Source: Leucaena leucocephala (lineage: Eukaryota > Streptophyta > Magnoliopsida > Fabales > Fabaceae). From it: a DNA stretch of 64,000 nucleotides. The notes beneath the pieces were generated by a model. It was not told where the DNA came from. It ran no database searches and saw only the letters and a program-made list of their open reading frames with translations. The first letter of the stretch is position 1; every line of letters starts with the position of its first letter. Position numbers and translations under genes: made by a program. Of the stretch, positions 1 through 12,571 are shown piece after piece. The stretch spans positions 6,253,501 to 6,317,500 of the forward strand of contig CM073558.1 in NCBI GenBank assembly GCA_037074615.1, in the 5' to 3' direction.

Positions 1-340
1 TTTAAACCCTACCAAATTTCAGGGCCTACCTCACTCAGATGTCAACATGCATTGACAAATTCGTAGCTCATCATAACCAATTATAATTTTTAACTATCTA
101 TCTTCATGCACACTAACCATACATCTTGTATGGCACTTACCTTGGCGATATAATTATATATACAGGGGCAGATTGATACACACACTTTTGTTCTTTTTAA
201 TTTCATAATCAATCTTTCCTAAATAAACTCAAACTCTCAATTTGAATTTAACTCTTAAATTTGTTACTTTCTTTAGATTTCAAACTTGCTTATTGTCTTG
301 AATTTGACTTAAGGTCCATACCTACAAAATTCCTCTTTCT
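1..340. other. AT-rich intergenic sequence
   Basis: No reading frame, RNA gene or recognisable repeat boundary is visible. The sequence stops being comparable with the other copy of the adjoining duplication at about base 340. Confidence 0.5.
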
Positions 341-1097
341 AAACTCATTGGAGTACTCAAATTTATAGAAATACAATTCCTCCTTGTTGACATTGAGCTG
401 GCTGAAACAAGGGGAACTTAAAAAAAATAGGTACATCTCACTTTTATTGATTCAAACAAAACATAGGGGCAATTGCACATGTCTTAGATGAACCTTGAAA
501 ACTTAAAGCTCTTGTTCTTTGGTATATCATATAAAAAGCAGTGACATTTTGATCCCTTTTTTTTCTGTCACAAAGTCACAAACATACATATGCTTATATA
601 TATATATCTCCTTTAATCCTCATATAAACTAACATTTATACTTCCTTTTTAATTTTATTAAGGAACCTGACATTACACCCCTTAACAACAAACTGTTGGT
701 TGAAATCTGGAAATTTCAGATTTAAGAAATATGCTTAAACCATATGGCCAACCATAAGCAAGAAGACCCAACCACTTACAACCTAATTTCTCACTTATAC
801 CCGCTTGAATCTATGCCTATCTCCCTAATTCTTCCATTTTCTCTCACTAGCCAGATTTTAAAATCATAATCTCCTCTCCAATGACACCTTAAATGGAAGG
901 AGGGTAATTAGGAGGCATGCCTCTACTCAATCATTAAGTGCATGTGGCACTCGGCCTTCTCCTTCTCTTCTTCTACCCCTTCGACTTCTTCTGATTCCTC
1001 TCATCTCCACAGCTCTCTTCATCACTTTCTTCGGTATCCAATTTGCAGAAATGAGAGAGGAGAAGGCTGATATTTGGTTTATATAAATTAACTATAC

Positions 1098-1621
1098 TAT
1101 TTATTGCCCTTCAGCAATTTTTGTTTTCAACTTCATCTAATGTACTTAAATCATCAAATAACCTATAGAAACTATTCCATAGTACTTTAAAAGGATTTTC
1201 TTTCTCGCTTCTTAAGCTCATTAAATAATTTCTCCTAAATTTTCAGGCCAAACGATACTTTCTAACTATTTTTATTGAATTTGTTCAAGAAAATAGACCT
1301 TTAATGCTAGAAAATAGCTTTAAAATTATCTATAGCTCTTTTCCAGAAACACACTTCTCTGTAAACTCTCTTATTTTCCAAAATAATCATATATAATTCT
1401 TCCTGAATATTTTTGGGCATGTATACATTTTAATAATTATTTTTTCCTTTTATTTCCTGGAAATTTTACCCGAAATAGGCTTTTAAGCCATATAAATTAT
1501 TTTTAAGGCATCTACACTTCTATTAATTTCTCTAAACCTCAAAAATATATTAGGATCTCCTCCTATTTTTGTTTGGGATTTTCTTGAGTTTCCTCGAATT
1601 TTCTAGTATTTTTTTCATAAT
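1098..1621. mobile_element. 524-bp insertion absent from the paralogous copy
   Basis: Alignment by eye with 19870-19885 shows continuous sequence in copy 2 where copy 1 has this extra segment. The pentamer TATAC occurs on both sides (1093-1097 and 1622-1626), as expected for a 5-bp target-site duplication. The insert is AT-rich, non-coding and resembles AT-rich segments near 8060, 18530 and 45300. It lacks clear TG...CA ends, so it may be a degraded LTR piece or another element type. Confidence 0.5.
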
Positions 1622-1856
1622 TATACTTTGGATCTGTCATTTATTTTAGTTACAAATATTATTTACCCGGTATTCATAATTATTCATAATTTATTTTTCA
1701 AAATTATACTTTTGCTCAACTTAACTTATTTACCCGGTATTCAAAATTTAGGATGTTACAAATTCAGATCCATTCTTATTTGTATTAATTATTCTTCACA
1801 ACAAAAATACATAATTACTTTGGTTATACATACATATATAATTAATGGAATTGCAG

Positions 1857-2931
1857 GATTGGATTATTTACATAATGGTTGTAAGCCTGCAATCGTGCAT
1901 AGAGACCTTAAGGCATCCAATATTTTGCTGGACAAGAATATGGAAGCTAAGATTGCTGACTTTGGATTGTCTAGAGCTTTTGCAAATGATATTGATAGTC
2001 ATGTCTCAACTCGTCCTGCTGGAACATTTGGTTACCTTGATCCTGAGTAAGTATTTTTTTTTTATTTATAGAATATATATTTTCTTATCAGTATATTGGC
2101 ATAGTGTGATCTATAAAATATTCATTCTACTTAGTGAAATAAGACTTCTCGATATTTATGCGTTCTCATCAAATAAGTAGTCATCAAATAAGTTTAAGAA
2201 TGCTTATAAGAAAACCAATCAATTACAGAGAATAAGTGAACACTAATTTAATTAAATTGTACAAATTAATCTCATTTTAATGCATTAATTTTAATATTTT
2301 TCTTTTGTTTTTTATAGTATGAATTATATATATAGACGACGGTCACAAACAAAAGTTTTGTTTTGAAAGAACTCTAATAGGGAAGAAAATTCTCTCATTG
2401 ATATTCGTTTGAATTTTTCTAACTCAATTTAGATATATGATTGAATACACAAAAATATTAATGGAGAGATACAGTTTGAGATCTAATTAACATTGTTTTT
2501 CTTTTAACAGATTTCAAAATTCTGGAAACCTTACAAAAGGGAGTGATGTTTATAGTTTTGGAATAATTCTGCTAGAACTAGTGACTGGAAAACCAGCAGC
2601 AAAAAGGCAACCAAATAATACTTTCATTCTCCTACTTGAATGGGTCAGCCCTAAACTTGGAAACAAGGATGTCCAGTCCATTGTTGATCCAAGGTTAAAA
2701 GGACAATACAGTGTTGATTCTGCTAGGAAATTTCTTGAGATAGCCATGTCATGCACCGCAACACTTGCAATTCAGAGGCCTGATATAAGTCAAGTGGTAG
2801 TTGAACTAAGGGAATGTTTGGCAATGGAGATAAGAATGGAAGGGACCAGTCACAACACCAATTCTAGCAGTTCTTTGGATATGAGTACTTCGCAATTTGA
2901 TTCAAGCTTTACTGCTCCGTCTGCTAGATAG
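1857..2931 (+). pseudogene. Truncated receptor-like kinase, C-terminal half of kinase domain
   Basis: Two exons are visible, 1857-2046 and 2511-2931. The acceptor is TTGCAG, the donor GTAAGT and the second acceptor AACAG, and the joined codon is GAA. Exon 1 encodes the catalytic loop IVHRDLKASNILLD, the Mg-binding segment IADFGLSRAF and the activation segment ending GYLDPE. Exon 2 encodes GSDVYSFGIILLELVTGKPA, the rest of the C-lobe and a Ser/Thr-rich tail, with stop TAG at 2929-2931. This is typical of the malectin-like LRR receptor-kinase group in plants. The ectodomain, membrane helix and kinase N-lobe are absent: sequence upstream of exon 1 is repeat-like. Within what remains the HRD and DFG motifs are intact and no stop interrupts. 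I call it a truncated remnant; a distant upstream gene part outside the window cannot be excluded. Confidence 0.82.
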
Positions 2932-2944
2932 ATAGATAGATAGA
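2926..2944. repeat. (GATA)n microsatellite over the stop codon
   Basis: Short GATA repeats begin at the TAG stop of the kinase fragment and run into its 3' flank. The duplicate copy has the same repeat at about 21219-21233, so it predates the duplication. Confidence 0.7.
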
Positions 2945-3300
2945 TGCTTGCATTTCAAACTTAATCTCTCCAGAATGATCCCAGATCGTTTTGAGTAAAC
3001 TATTTCTTCTGCATATATGCGTGTTTGTATGTTGAACAATATATGGGTGTATGATTAGAACTTTTGCCATTAATTAAGTTGAGAACCAAGTAAGTACATT
3101 TGTAATATTACGTTTCTAGTAATAATGATTTACTTAATTCCCAGCAAGCCACAAGTCTACAAGGCAGACATTTGTAATGTTGCTGTGAAAGTATAAACTC
3201 AGGGAGTTTGTAAATTAACTCATTAAATGAATATTTTTTAAGTAATAATACATACATGTCCACTAGCTAGAAAAAAAACATTTCCCCCCAAAATTTACAC

Positions 3301-4708
3301 CAGTTAAAAATAATCAACGTAGAAAGTATGATCGATGGTATTTTTATAAATAAATTAATGCAAAGAATCCAATAATGCATCAAATGTGATATTGTACAAA
3401 ATATATATATTAAGTTTATCATATCAATATCAATATTATAATATTATTATATATACAAGTTGTACTACTTATATATCATAAATGATATAATTTATGCTTT
3501 ACTATTCAAAGTAATTTATGGGGAGCACATGTCTAATTTAAATTGATTTTTGTGCTTAATTGAATACTATTAACTTAATTGAATACTTAAAAATAACCAC
3601 AAACAAATAAATGAAGGGACCGAAAGTTGAATCTATGGTGCTCATCTTGATTTTATCATTTGTCTGAAATCTCAAGTTTATACGGAGATCAATTTTTAAG
3701 CTGTTATTTTCCTTCATCATTTAACAAAAATTAAAATTTTAATTGTTAATAGAATATAATAGTATCGTGTAATATATATATATATATATATATGACATCA
3801 ACTAATTTAATACTGTTTGTTGTTATTGTTGTATGGTGTCTTGTAGCCAATTATTTATTTATTGTCTTATATTATATATAGGTCATAGAGCCAGCTTCCA
3901 TATGCACACAACAGATCTTGTTACACCTTACACTAGGGTAATTTAAAATAACTCAAGTCTTTCCAACTTCTAGATCACCTTCCAATTCTAGATATGACTA
4001 TAAAATTTCATAATATTTATTTGCACTTTAGTACCCTAATCTTTCAATAATTATAATTTAGTCTTTGTACACTTCTCATTTCTTTTACTTGGACCTTTCT
4101 TCCTTTTGCATTGAGGTAGGTCCCTATTCTCTTTCATTTTAGCTACTGGAACTTACCCCGAGCCACTTAAAAATATTTATACCTCGAATCCAAAAAAAGT
4201 TTAGTTTATGATTTAGCCCCTAGAAACCATTATATTTTTTAGGACATTTCTGGACTTTTGCTCATCATCTGGGCTGAATAGCCAACCTAATCCAGGGTAA
4301 TTCTTGAACTTCTAGGTCCAAAACTCGAAATATGACAGATCTCAAGGAACGGGCACAAAAGTTGAATCTGTGCTTGGGTTTGTGTCTCGCGTTTTCATCC
4401 AACTTTTCCTTCATGTTGTCACCACAAATGGAGATGGAGGGAAACAGATCGCCAACGACAGAAATCCTAGTAGGCTATAGCTTTACATAGTGACTTATAA
4501 TTTCATGCACAGAGCTCTAAGGCTTCCTCAACTCCAGCTCCCACTCTTATATCGACGCTTAAGCTCAGTCACGCTACTCTCAATTTCTACTCAGCATCTT
4601 GTCGTCTCTGAGTCGTCAACAGTGCTCTCTGTCTCATATCAACACTTCTCTCTCTTGCTCGAGCTCTATCACACTACTGCTCTCAGTCTCTGAACCTTGT
4701 GACTCTGT
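3301..4708. other. Intergenic AT-rich sequence
   Basis: No gene is supported. An (AT)n run lies at about 3771-3793. The stretch from about 4000 to 4470 resembles degraded transposon non-coding sequence but shows no termini or target-site duplication. Confidence 0.45.
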
Positions 4709-4917
4709 TTTGTTCGATGGAAGAAGTATGGATGGAAGGAGTAGTTTGTGCCTCTATTTATATATAGTTTATTTTCTATTGTTGTTCTATTGAAGAAGTA
4801 TGGTTGGAAGGAATTATTTTTGCCTCTGTTTATCTTGTTCAATTGAAAAAGTATGGTGGGAAGTAATTGTTTGTGCCTTTGTTTATAATTGACTTTTTAT
4901 TCTTGTTCGGTGGAAGA
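4709..4917. repeat. Short tandem array, about 60-70 bp unit
   Basis: A unit beginning TTGTTC(g/t)AT(g)GAAGAAGTATGG and containing TTTGTGCCT(c/t)TGTTTAT recurs three times plus a partial fourth. Units differ by small indels. No coding frame is conserved across units. Confidence 0.65.
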
Positions 4918-5090
4918 ATAAAACCATACCTTTCATATCCAGGAAGATATATGTTTGTGCCTGTCATATCTTGTAAGTCAATGATAATCCAAGTTAGGAA
5001 ATTAACAAGTTCAAAGTCGATATTAACTTGACTTGAATTTCGGTATTCACAATAAAAGTGTTGCCTACAACACTACAAAAAAATTGACTT

Positions 5091-5335
5091 TCAGCGGCGA
5101 CAAAAGTCGCCGCTGAAAATACAAAAGTCACCGCTGAAGACCTTTAGCGGCGATATTTTGTCGCCGCCAAGTCGCCGCCTATGAGACTGTCGCCTATACA
5201 TATTGGCAGCGACAATTAAAAGTCGCCACTGAATGTCAACAATTAGCGGCGACTGATAAAGTCGCCGCCTAAAGTGGAATCTGCGGCGACAAGATAGTCG
5301 CCGCCTAAAGGTTATTCTACGGCGACTTAATATTA
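5091..5335. repeat. CACTA left subterminal repeat array
   Basis: Repeated GCGGCGAC and its complement GTCGCCGC, often as head-to-head pairs separated by 4-8 bp, form imperfect palindromes. In En/Spm elements short subterminal repeats are transposase-binding sites. I infer the same role here from position and repetition. Confidence 0.8.
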
Positions 5336-7193
5336 TTTTTTAAATTCTTTTCTAGTATTTTTCTTATATGAAAAAATATAATTTAATAACAAAAATAATA
5401 ATAAATAATTAAATAAACTAGAATCTAATAATATTGATAAATAATTGCGATAATCATATAAAAATTAAATTACTTTAATTACTTAAATATATTTAAAATT
5501 GTTTAGTTTATACATAAACATTACATAGAATGACCAATACTAAGATTGTTTAGTTCATACATAAATATTACATAAAATTGTTTACTTAAATAATTGTGAC
5601 TCCTGCAAAATGCCTTCAAATACAATTCTCCGGAAGCTTCTCTCTTTAATTTGCAATAGACCCAGCACACAGAGTCCGAAATGTTCCTTCCTATACACAT
5701 AGAGAAAGCAATCAATATGAACATCTATATAGAATAATTAAAGTAATGAAAGCATAGAGCAAATTAATTGAAAACGCATATTAGTAGAAAAAAGGAAAAG
5801 AAGAGAGGAAGGGAATAGGAAAGATTGCTGGAGTGAATATATATTTATATATGAGGAAGCGGCTATATGGGGACTTTTGGGGAAGGCATAGCAATTTGGG
5901 GTTGGGGATTGTAAATGTCACCCTCAAAGGAATAATAGACCAATTCATTTCACATGCCACAACACTCGTCTTCGCCCCACCATAAGTCCAGATTCTCATG
6001 CAACTTGTAACTATAAAGTCTCCTATCAGAATATTATTCAGTCAAACTACTTGTTCATATATTATCTCTTTCTTTCTTTAATAGAAAAAATAGAGTAAGA
6101 AGAGAAGAATAATTACTTATAATCACTTATAATGGATCAATCATCACTCGTTCGTTTTCTTTCTCCGTCCTCTCTATTCTGCCACCCATTAATTCCATTT
6201 AATTATTTCTCCCATTCTATGATCATTTCACTGAATGCACCCCTTTGTAACTCCAATGAGAAATCTTCACAAGACAAGTTAATCAGCAAGTTTTACAACC
6301 TATACTATAATTTTGTCAAATCACACAGCTACCTAAAACATTTTGAGGAGTACCACCGAAAGCAGAAATATTCATAAAACCCACGGAAAAGAATATACAA
6401 TGCAATTGATGATGTGGGAAAAAGATCAATACTTAACCGATATATATAGCAATCGCCAAGTATACGGAAAAAGATCATCTCGGAAGTACAAGAGACGACG
6501 GATCAGAAAAGTGCCTTGAGTATATGTTCATGTCCAAAGCCAATGAAGGAACCAACAGAGAAGGAACTAGCGACGCCATTGTTTGCATTGCACGGCCTGT
6601 GTATCTTGATGTCAGACAACACACGCGTTCTAACTGCAAAATTTCTTTACAATGAGATATGTTCCCTTTGCAACCAAGAATGCAATTGACTATAAGGTAA
6701 TGTAATTGACTTCACTAGATCCTCTACTACACAAAAAACATTCACATCTTGAATCACCCAACATTCATTTTTGTCATAATACATTATAAGAATAGAAGTT
6801 GAATTCATGTTAATATTTAATAAAATCCTCTATAATGATGCATAATTCATGTCAATAACACCCACACACATATAATGATGCATAAAATTCACGTTATCTA
6901 AGACCTGCCATTTTGAATACATAGTACATTCAAGATAGAAATTAGTCCTCGAAGCCTCTGTATGGAATTATAGATTGTCTACAAAACAATTGTTGAAAAG
7001 CAGAGCCACGGCAACCAACAAATCCAAACCAAGCTACTAGCACAAAAATCATAAGGAAGCAACGCCTACAAAACACGATGGAGACCTTTGTATTGTAAAG
7101 ATTATGATTATACATGTAGTCCACATGCTAAGCATCTGATTAGCCAACTACAAAATTTGGTTTCAATACAATCAAAGATTCATCAGAGCTCAC

Positions 7194-7329
7194 CTGTGCA
7201 ACAAATGATGACCAACCCTAACTGGTGACTCATGGACCCAACTGAGATTCCGACGGTGCAGTAAACAAGAATGAAGATCATGCCACCGAAGCCCCAACAG
7301 AACAGATTATTTCCCCCGTATCCATCCAT
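7194..7329 (-). pseudogene. Candidate captured exon inside CACTA element (unidentified small membrane protein)
   Basis: On the minus strand an ATG at 7329-7327 opens a frame of 45 codons, beginning MDGYGGNNLFCWGFGGMIF and rich in hydrophobic residues (one likely membrane segment). It ends at a good donor, CAG|GTGAG. A pyrimidine-rich acceptor ending TTTTGTAG lies about 110 bp further on the minus strand, and splicing there would add only a few codons before a stop. GC content and codon structure differ from the AT-rich surroundings, and the upstream stretch to about 7800 looks like a plant 5' leader. I do not recognise the protein. Gene-fragment capture is common in CACTA elements, but chance cannot be excluded. 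Confidence 0.35.
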
Positions 7330-8414
7330 GGTTTGTTAGGTTGCTTATTAATTTTGCATAGTCACCCAATCCGTGTCAGCTTCGCTCTTTTCTTCCTGAG
7401 TCAGCCACAGGGAATGAATCTGTAAATACTACTACTAGGCGATATTTGATGTGTGAAAGCTCGGGATTTTGCCAAAAATTTATAAATCAATTAAACTCTA
7501 ATAGAACAGAGAAATTAGAGTCAGAGAACACACCCAGCCGGATCCAGAACAGAAAAGAAAGGAGAAAAGCTTCCAGCTGCTGAGATGTAAACAAAGAAGG
7601 GTTAGCGATGGAAATTGCACCTAGGGTGGAAATTGCTCTGTTCTTTCAGATGAAGAAAACTGTGATCCCCAGCTGTAGCATCAATGAAGTCGCGATCTCT
7701 TCTCCGACCTGCGCTTTTGCCCTCACACCGCTCGCAATCCCTCTGCTCCTCACGCTGCCTTCTCTCACTTTTGTTTTTTTCCTTTAAGATCATTACCTAG
7801 GTGGACTTTTCTTCTTAGGTGGGGTGGCAAAAATAATTTAATATTCAGCGGCGATTAAAAAAATTGCTGCTAAAAATAGACTTTTAGGGGCGACAAAAAA
7901 GTCGCCGTTAAAAATCTAATTTTTATTAAATATTTTTTAAAAAAAATTATTTAATAAAATAATAATATTTTTTTTCTAATAGCTTATTCTATTTATTAGA
8001 GATTTTTTTTGAAATTTTTTTAGATAAATTATAACTTTTAACTATTTTTTTTAAGTTTTTTAAAAAAATAGGTATGTAATTCTAAAAAAATAACTGTTAA
8101 ATCATTTAAGTCTTTTTTGGGGAAATAAACTCTTTCATCATTTTTTAAGTATTCAAAAATACTCATTTTATGATTTTTTCCTTCATTTTTCCTAACTTCA
8201 AATTATTTTTAATGATTATTCTTTCCTAAAATGCAGTAACAGATGACATTTGTAACAGTAACTAAGATACTAGATTATTATTATTTAAATGATTATATAT
8301 ATTATTCTTTTTGGGGAAATAATGATTATTATTTAAACATGACATCATTCAATATTTTAATTATATATATTAGATAGTTGCTTAAAATTATAAAAGGGTG
8401 AAAAATTATAGGAA

Positions 8415-8790
8415 GACTTTTAGCGGCGACATTTGTCGCCACTGAAGGTGAGAAAAGTCGCCACTGAAACATACTTTCTGCGGCGACTGCTTTTGTCGCC
8501 GCTGAAAAGTGTAGCAAATTTTTTTTAATTATTGACTTTCAACGGTGACAAAAAAAGTCGCCGCTAAAAGTCTTACCTTCAGCAGCGACAACCATAGTCG
8601 CCGCTAAAAAGTGTAGCAAAATTTTTTTAATTATTGACTTTTAGCGGCGACAAAATGCAGTCGCCGCTAAAAGTCTTACCTTTAGCGGCGACAACAAAGT
8701 CGCCGCTAAAAGTCTTACCTTCAGCGCTGCCGCTGAAAATCAACTTTTAGCGGCGACTTTTTTTGTCGCCGCTAAAAAGTCGTCACCAAA
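8415..8790. repeat. CACTA right subterminal repeat array
   Basis: This is the mirror of the left array. More than ten GCGGCGAC/GTCGCCGC motifs occur in inverted pairs, interspersed with a roughly 55-bp duplicated stretch reading GTGTAGCAAATTTTTTTTAA (8508 onward and 8609 onward). Probable transposase-binding region. Confidence 0.8.
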
Positions 8791-8812
8791 AGTCTATTTT
8801 CTTGTAGTGCAA

Positions 8813-9097
8813 CTTGCACACTTTAATTTTTCTTTTTTAATAACTCAGGGGCATAGAGGTAATTTGACCCAATTTCTATATCCCAATTTAGGTCATGTGG
8901 CATCCCGAGTAATGATTTGTTAAGTTTAGTGACCCCAATTAGAATTTGGGCATTACAAATGGCTTCAAAAGGAATTTTCCCTTTAGGATAACTGAGCGGA
9001 GGAAAATATCCTCGTGAATTTTGGATTTCACTAATTGCTTCAAACATCTCAAATTTCTGGGTTTGCAACAGGCAACATATATAGCGTGTTGCTCATT
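8813..9097. other. Short intergenic stretch after CACTA element
   Basis: No supported gene. The segment ending GGGCATTACA near 8957 resembles the end of a degraded LTR, without a partner. Confidence 0.3.
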
Positions 9098-9098
9098 C

Positions 9099-9137
<39 letters not shown>
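9098..9137. repeat. (AAT)n microsatellite
   Basis: Perfect trinucleotide run of about 13 units. A comparable run starts at about 60205, at the edge of a block that is also duplicated between the two places. Confidence 0.9.
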
Positions 9138-9420
9138 TGATTATAAAACAATAGTCTTCTTTTGTTAAATAATAATAATAAAACAATATATAATATTCTA
9201 TATATACAGCCACTCAAAACAATAGTCTTCTTTTGTTAAAAATACATTATAAAAATCTAAAAAAGGTTCCTATTTTTTTTCTTTCATGACATGAACAGAA
9301 GTATTTGATACAAATAAACATTAGCTTTTAAGTTGTAAGTATTATGTTAAATTCTTCTACATATAGCAAGAACAACGATATTAGCCATAATTGATTAACG
9401 ACTAAATAATTAATTCATAG

Positions 9421-9720
9421 ATTTGGGAAAATGATCCGAGTACAATATTTGAAATATGGAACAATTTTCAATGGTGCCACCTACTTCACACGAATTGGCG
9501 ATAAGAAGGTTGATATATTTTCAATAGAAATTAATTAATATTGCATAATACAAATATATCTTTCTTTATCAAACGACTTATAATATATTAAGAGATGAAA
9601 ACTACATATGTTTATTATGACGGCACTGTTTGTTAGTCAACCATAGGTCTCTTTCTAGCGTCTAGAAACTTTTTAAACTCTTAGTCATAAGTCATTAATT
9701 AATTATCATATGCTTGATGA
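9421..9720 (+). repeat. Dispersed duplicate block (paired with 60283-60620)
   Basis: The stretch CGAGTACAATATTTGAAATA and the following 120 bp recur with about 80% similarity at 60288 onward. Weaker matches around TAGGTCTCTTTCTAGCGTCTAG correspond to 60583 onward. Both blocks sit beside an (AAT)n tract. No coding content was recognised, so this is an old non-coding duplication or an uncharacterised transposon. Confidence 0.6.
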
Positions 9721-10885
9721 TGATAGACATACAAGACATGATTAGCGATCAATGAATCAAGATTGTGTTTAGTCTTTAAGACTTTAATCATCTTCTATAT
9801 CATCTGTCACTTTCATTTTTTTACAGATAATTTCGATTTTTTCTGTGTATTCTATTAATTCATCATCGATAGTATAAATATAATGATTTTCATCTATTAA
9901 TGAAATATGCTTTAAATCAATTAATTATTTTGGATATGATAGTTGCAAACAAAAATACCTGTTGCAAATTGAAAGCTACGCATAAAATTTAAATACTTTA
10001 TCTGCAATTATATAAATCAATTTGCAACTCATTTTATTTGAAAACTAGACCGAGGACTTAACTGTCATTAATCAGTTATTTTGGTAGCTTACTATCATTG
10101 TTCATAATTATAATCAATGTAAAAGCTACTTGAAAGTTTGAATTTAGTTTTAAATATAATATCTCAATCTTTTTTATTTTCCATATTTATTATTTTTCTC
10201 CATAATCAATATAATATCTCATTTTGTAAGCTTTTGTTTCTAAACCAGAAGGCATGGCTCCATCACGAATCAGGAATCAGAATTTCACTTGAAATATCAT
10301 CTTGTAGTGGTTTATGATCATCGCCAACAATGACGGCGTAGGGTTGAAGATGTGGCAGTTTTCTCGAGCAGCTCGTCCAGTGCTCCGAACCTAACCATGA
10401 ACTTGAGCAATATAAATGGTGTAGATGAAGAAGATTAAGATGGAAGGCGATGGAGGATGACGTTTTTTTTTGGTTGGATGACCTTTTCTTTAATAGGAAA
10501 TGGGTATTTTGATCATTTGACTTTAAACTTCAAATTGTCATATTAGGTCTCACACTTTTCTAGATTTGAAAATGTTAAGAGTCTCAATTTTAGATATAGT
10601 AATTTCTAGAGCCTTTTTATGGGTTTTCCCAATTAATTAAGTAGATTATTAAAAACGGGAGAGAGTACTATTTTTTCTAAATTCTTTTAAAAGTAAAAAT
10701 GGTAATCAATTAGAGATTCTGAGCAAGGCAATTCTAAATACCGTAGGGTAAACACTAGTATCATGTACTGAAATTTGAGCCGTAACTAGCACATAATATA
10801 AATAAATTCTTATTCTTTAAACCTAAAATTTTGAATAAAATATTTGAAGCAATAATCATAATATATTATATTTTAATAAAAAATG
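9721..10885. other. Intergenic sequence
   Basis: No supported gene. A less AT-rich patch at about 10240-10460 has short open frames on the minus strand (for example MVRFGALDELLEKTA) that I cannot assign. Confidence 0.35.
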
Positions 10886-10889
10886 TAAG

Positions 10890-12010
10890 TCCTTTGTCGG
10901 AATTTCGGCACGATCGTCGTTGTATAACCGACCTCCCAAAAATCCTACAACAGACTTCGAACTTTTGAAAATAACTTGTAAACATTTTCAAAATAGCCAG
11001 AATTTTATTCATAGACTAGATAGAACATCTATCATTTTAACAAATTAATACAAGTGTTTCATAAATTATAATTACATCAAAATTAGATATGCCACAAAAT
11101 CACTATTTTAGATCGAACGTGAGGTTCTTTACTGCTCAGCTGGAGGAATAGGGTCAATTGCACTATCTGAAGCCAAAATAATCTACTCGTGAATAACGTC
11201 CCAAAAATACAATTTAAAATATGAAAATAAACAATTTCAACATGGTTAAATATAAATCATGACATTTTGTAAGTCAATACAAATATTTTGGTAAATATTT
11301 TATTTCAGGAAAACCCTTTTGAAACACTCATTTCAAATCAATTATTTTTTCGTAGGACTTCAATAGAATGAAAACAGGCGTGTATACATAGTTTACGAAG
11401 GTAAATAACCAAGTGTAGCACGAGGTCACGAAACAAGCATAGGTACGAGACCCACGAATAACAGGTGTAGGTATAAGACCTACGAGAAACAAGTGCAGGT
11501 ACAAGACCTATGAGTAATTGGCACGGGAATAAATCCCACGAATAATCAGCACGAGTACGAGACTCACGAATATCCATCGAGCTCGGGTTTAACCATGGTG
11601 TACCAAGGACTAACAGTAATACTATTAGTAACCAACGTTCAGTATTCAGTCATTTCTAAAACCTTTCTAATATGGGTGGGGTTTATTTGCCATTTAATAA
11701 CCATCGCACATTTCAATGCAACAATTTTCGCTAAAATAATTTCATAATTATAAAATGCCAGCATGAACATCAGAATAATTATCCAAAAAGATTTCTTCAA
11801 TTCATATGGAATAAATATTTGAACTGTAAATCCACATAAAGATAATTCAGTCATAAAATCAATTTAATATAATATTTCCCAAAGTCTTTTTTAAAACTTT
11901 CTTTAGAAAAACATACTTCAAATTTAACATTTTTAAATAGAACATATCAAATAACAATTCATTTGTAAAAGTATCACTTTTAGGGGACGTTATTTACTCA
12001 ACTGTCATAC
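10890..12010. repeat. Dispersed repeat family copy with ACGAAT subrepeats
   Basis: The core (11340-11640) has tandem, imperfect units of about 30 bp built on CACGAATAACA(A/G)G and ACGAGACC(C/T)ACGA. The same core, with similar flanks, occurs at 24060-24350 and 39690-39960. Shared flank words include GAAGCCAAAATAAT and GGGACGTTATT(T/C)ACTCAA. Distribution and structure suggest the non-coding LTR region of a Ty3-type retrotransposon, but no termini, coding region or target duplication was found. Confidence 0.55.
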
Positions 12011-12304
12011 TCCTAAACCTTTATTCTTTCTAGCAACACAGATGATGGTAGGGAAAATGTAGGTTAGGTGGGTTTCGAAGGAGAAATCTCAAAGCTTCTC
12101 CTCTGATCTCTCTCGCACTGTTGTCAAACTAAAATGGCAAAAAATAAAATTCCTATGCTAAGATTCGAACAAGAAACCTCAAGTTCATTCCACTGCCTCC
12201 AAAACCACTCATCCACCAGCTTCTCTTAGTGCTCAATTGCAAATGTTAATGCATATATTATTAAAGTAGTGTTATTTAACTATATATTTTCTAGGGCCAT
12301 TACA

Positions 12305-12571
12305 TAAACTCATGGAGTACTAATATTTATAGAAATACAATTCTTTTTTTTTCACATTGAACTGGCCAAAACAAGGGGAACATTAAAAAACATAGGTATA
12401 TCTCATAGGGGCTATTGCATGTCTTAGATGTGGCTTGAAAACTTAAAGCTCTTGTTCTATAGTATATCATATAAAAACATAGTGACATTTTGACCACTTT
12501 TTTCTCTCTGTCACAACATCACAAACATGTATATACTTGTGTATATATATATCTCCTTTAATCCTCATATA
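12305..12571 (+). repeat. Segmental duplication, copy 2, left part
   Basis: Matches 341-627 closely up to the CATATA target site. The match continues at 19397 on the other side of the CACTA element. Confidence 0.85.

Larger units (their letters stand above)
341..3300 (+). repeat. Segmental duplication, copy 1 (carries kinase fragment)
   Basis: This block is clearly similar to 12305-12571 joined to 19397-21700. Similarity covers non-coding sequence upstream, both kinase exons, the intron between them and about 350 bp after the stop codon. Copy 1 has an extra segment at 1098-1621. Copy 2 has a CACTA element at the position equivalent to 621-630 here. Because introns and flanks are duplicated too, this was a DNA-level duplication and not retroposition. 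Confidence 0.85.
5071..8809. mobile_element. CACTA (En/Spm) DNA transposon, non-autonomous, 3.7 kb
   Basis: The element begins CACTACAAAAAAATTGACTT and ends with the inverse of CACTACAAGAAAATAGACTT. It is flanked by a perfect 3-bp target duplication CAA (5068-5070 and 8810-8812). These are the diagnostic ends of the CACTA superfamily. Both subterminal regions are crowded with GCGGCGAC/GTCGCCGC motifs. No transposase is recognisable inside, so it would need a transposase supplied in trans. A candidate captured exon lies on the minus strand at 7194-7329. The element shares terminal and internal sequence with the larger one at 12572-19396. Confidence 0.93.

Noticed and set aside
1628..2050. 140-codon frame as a complete small kinase-like protein
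   Set aside because: The N-terminal part is intron and repeat sequence read through. Kinase homology starts at the exon border 1857.
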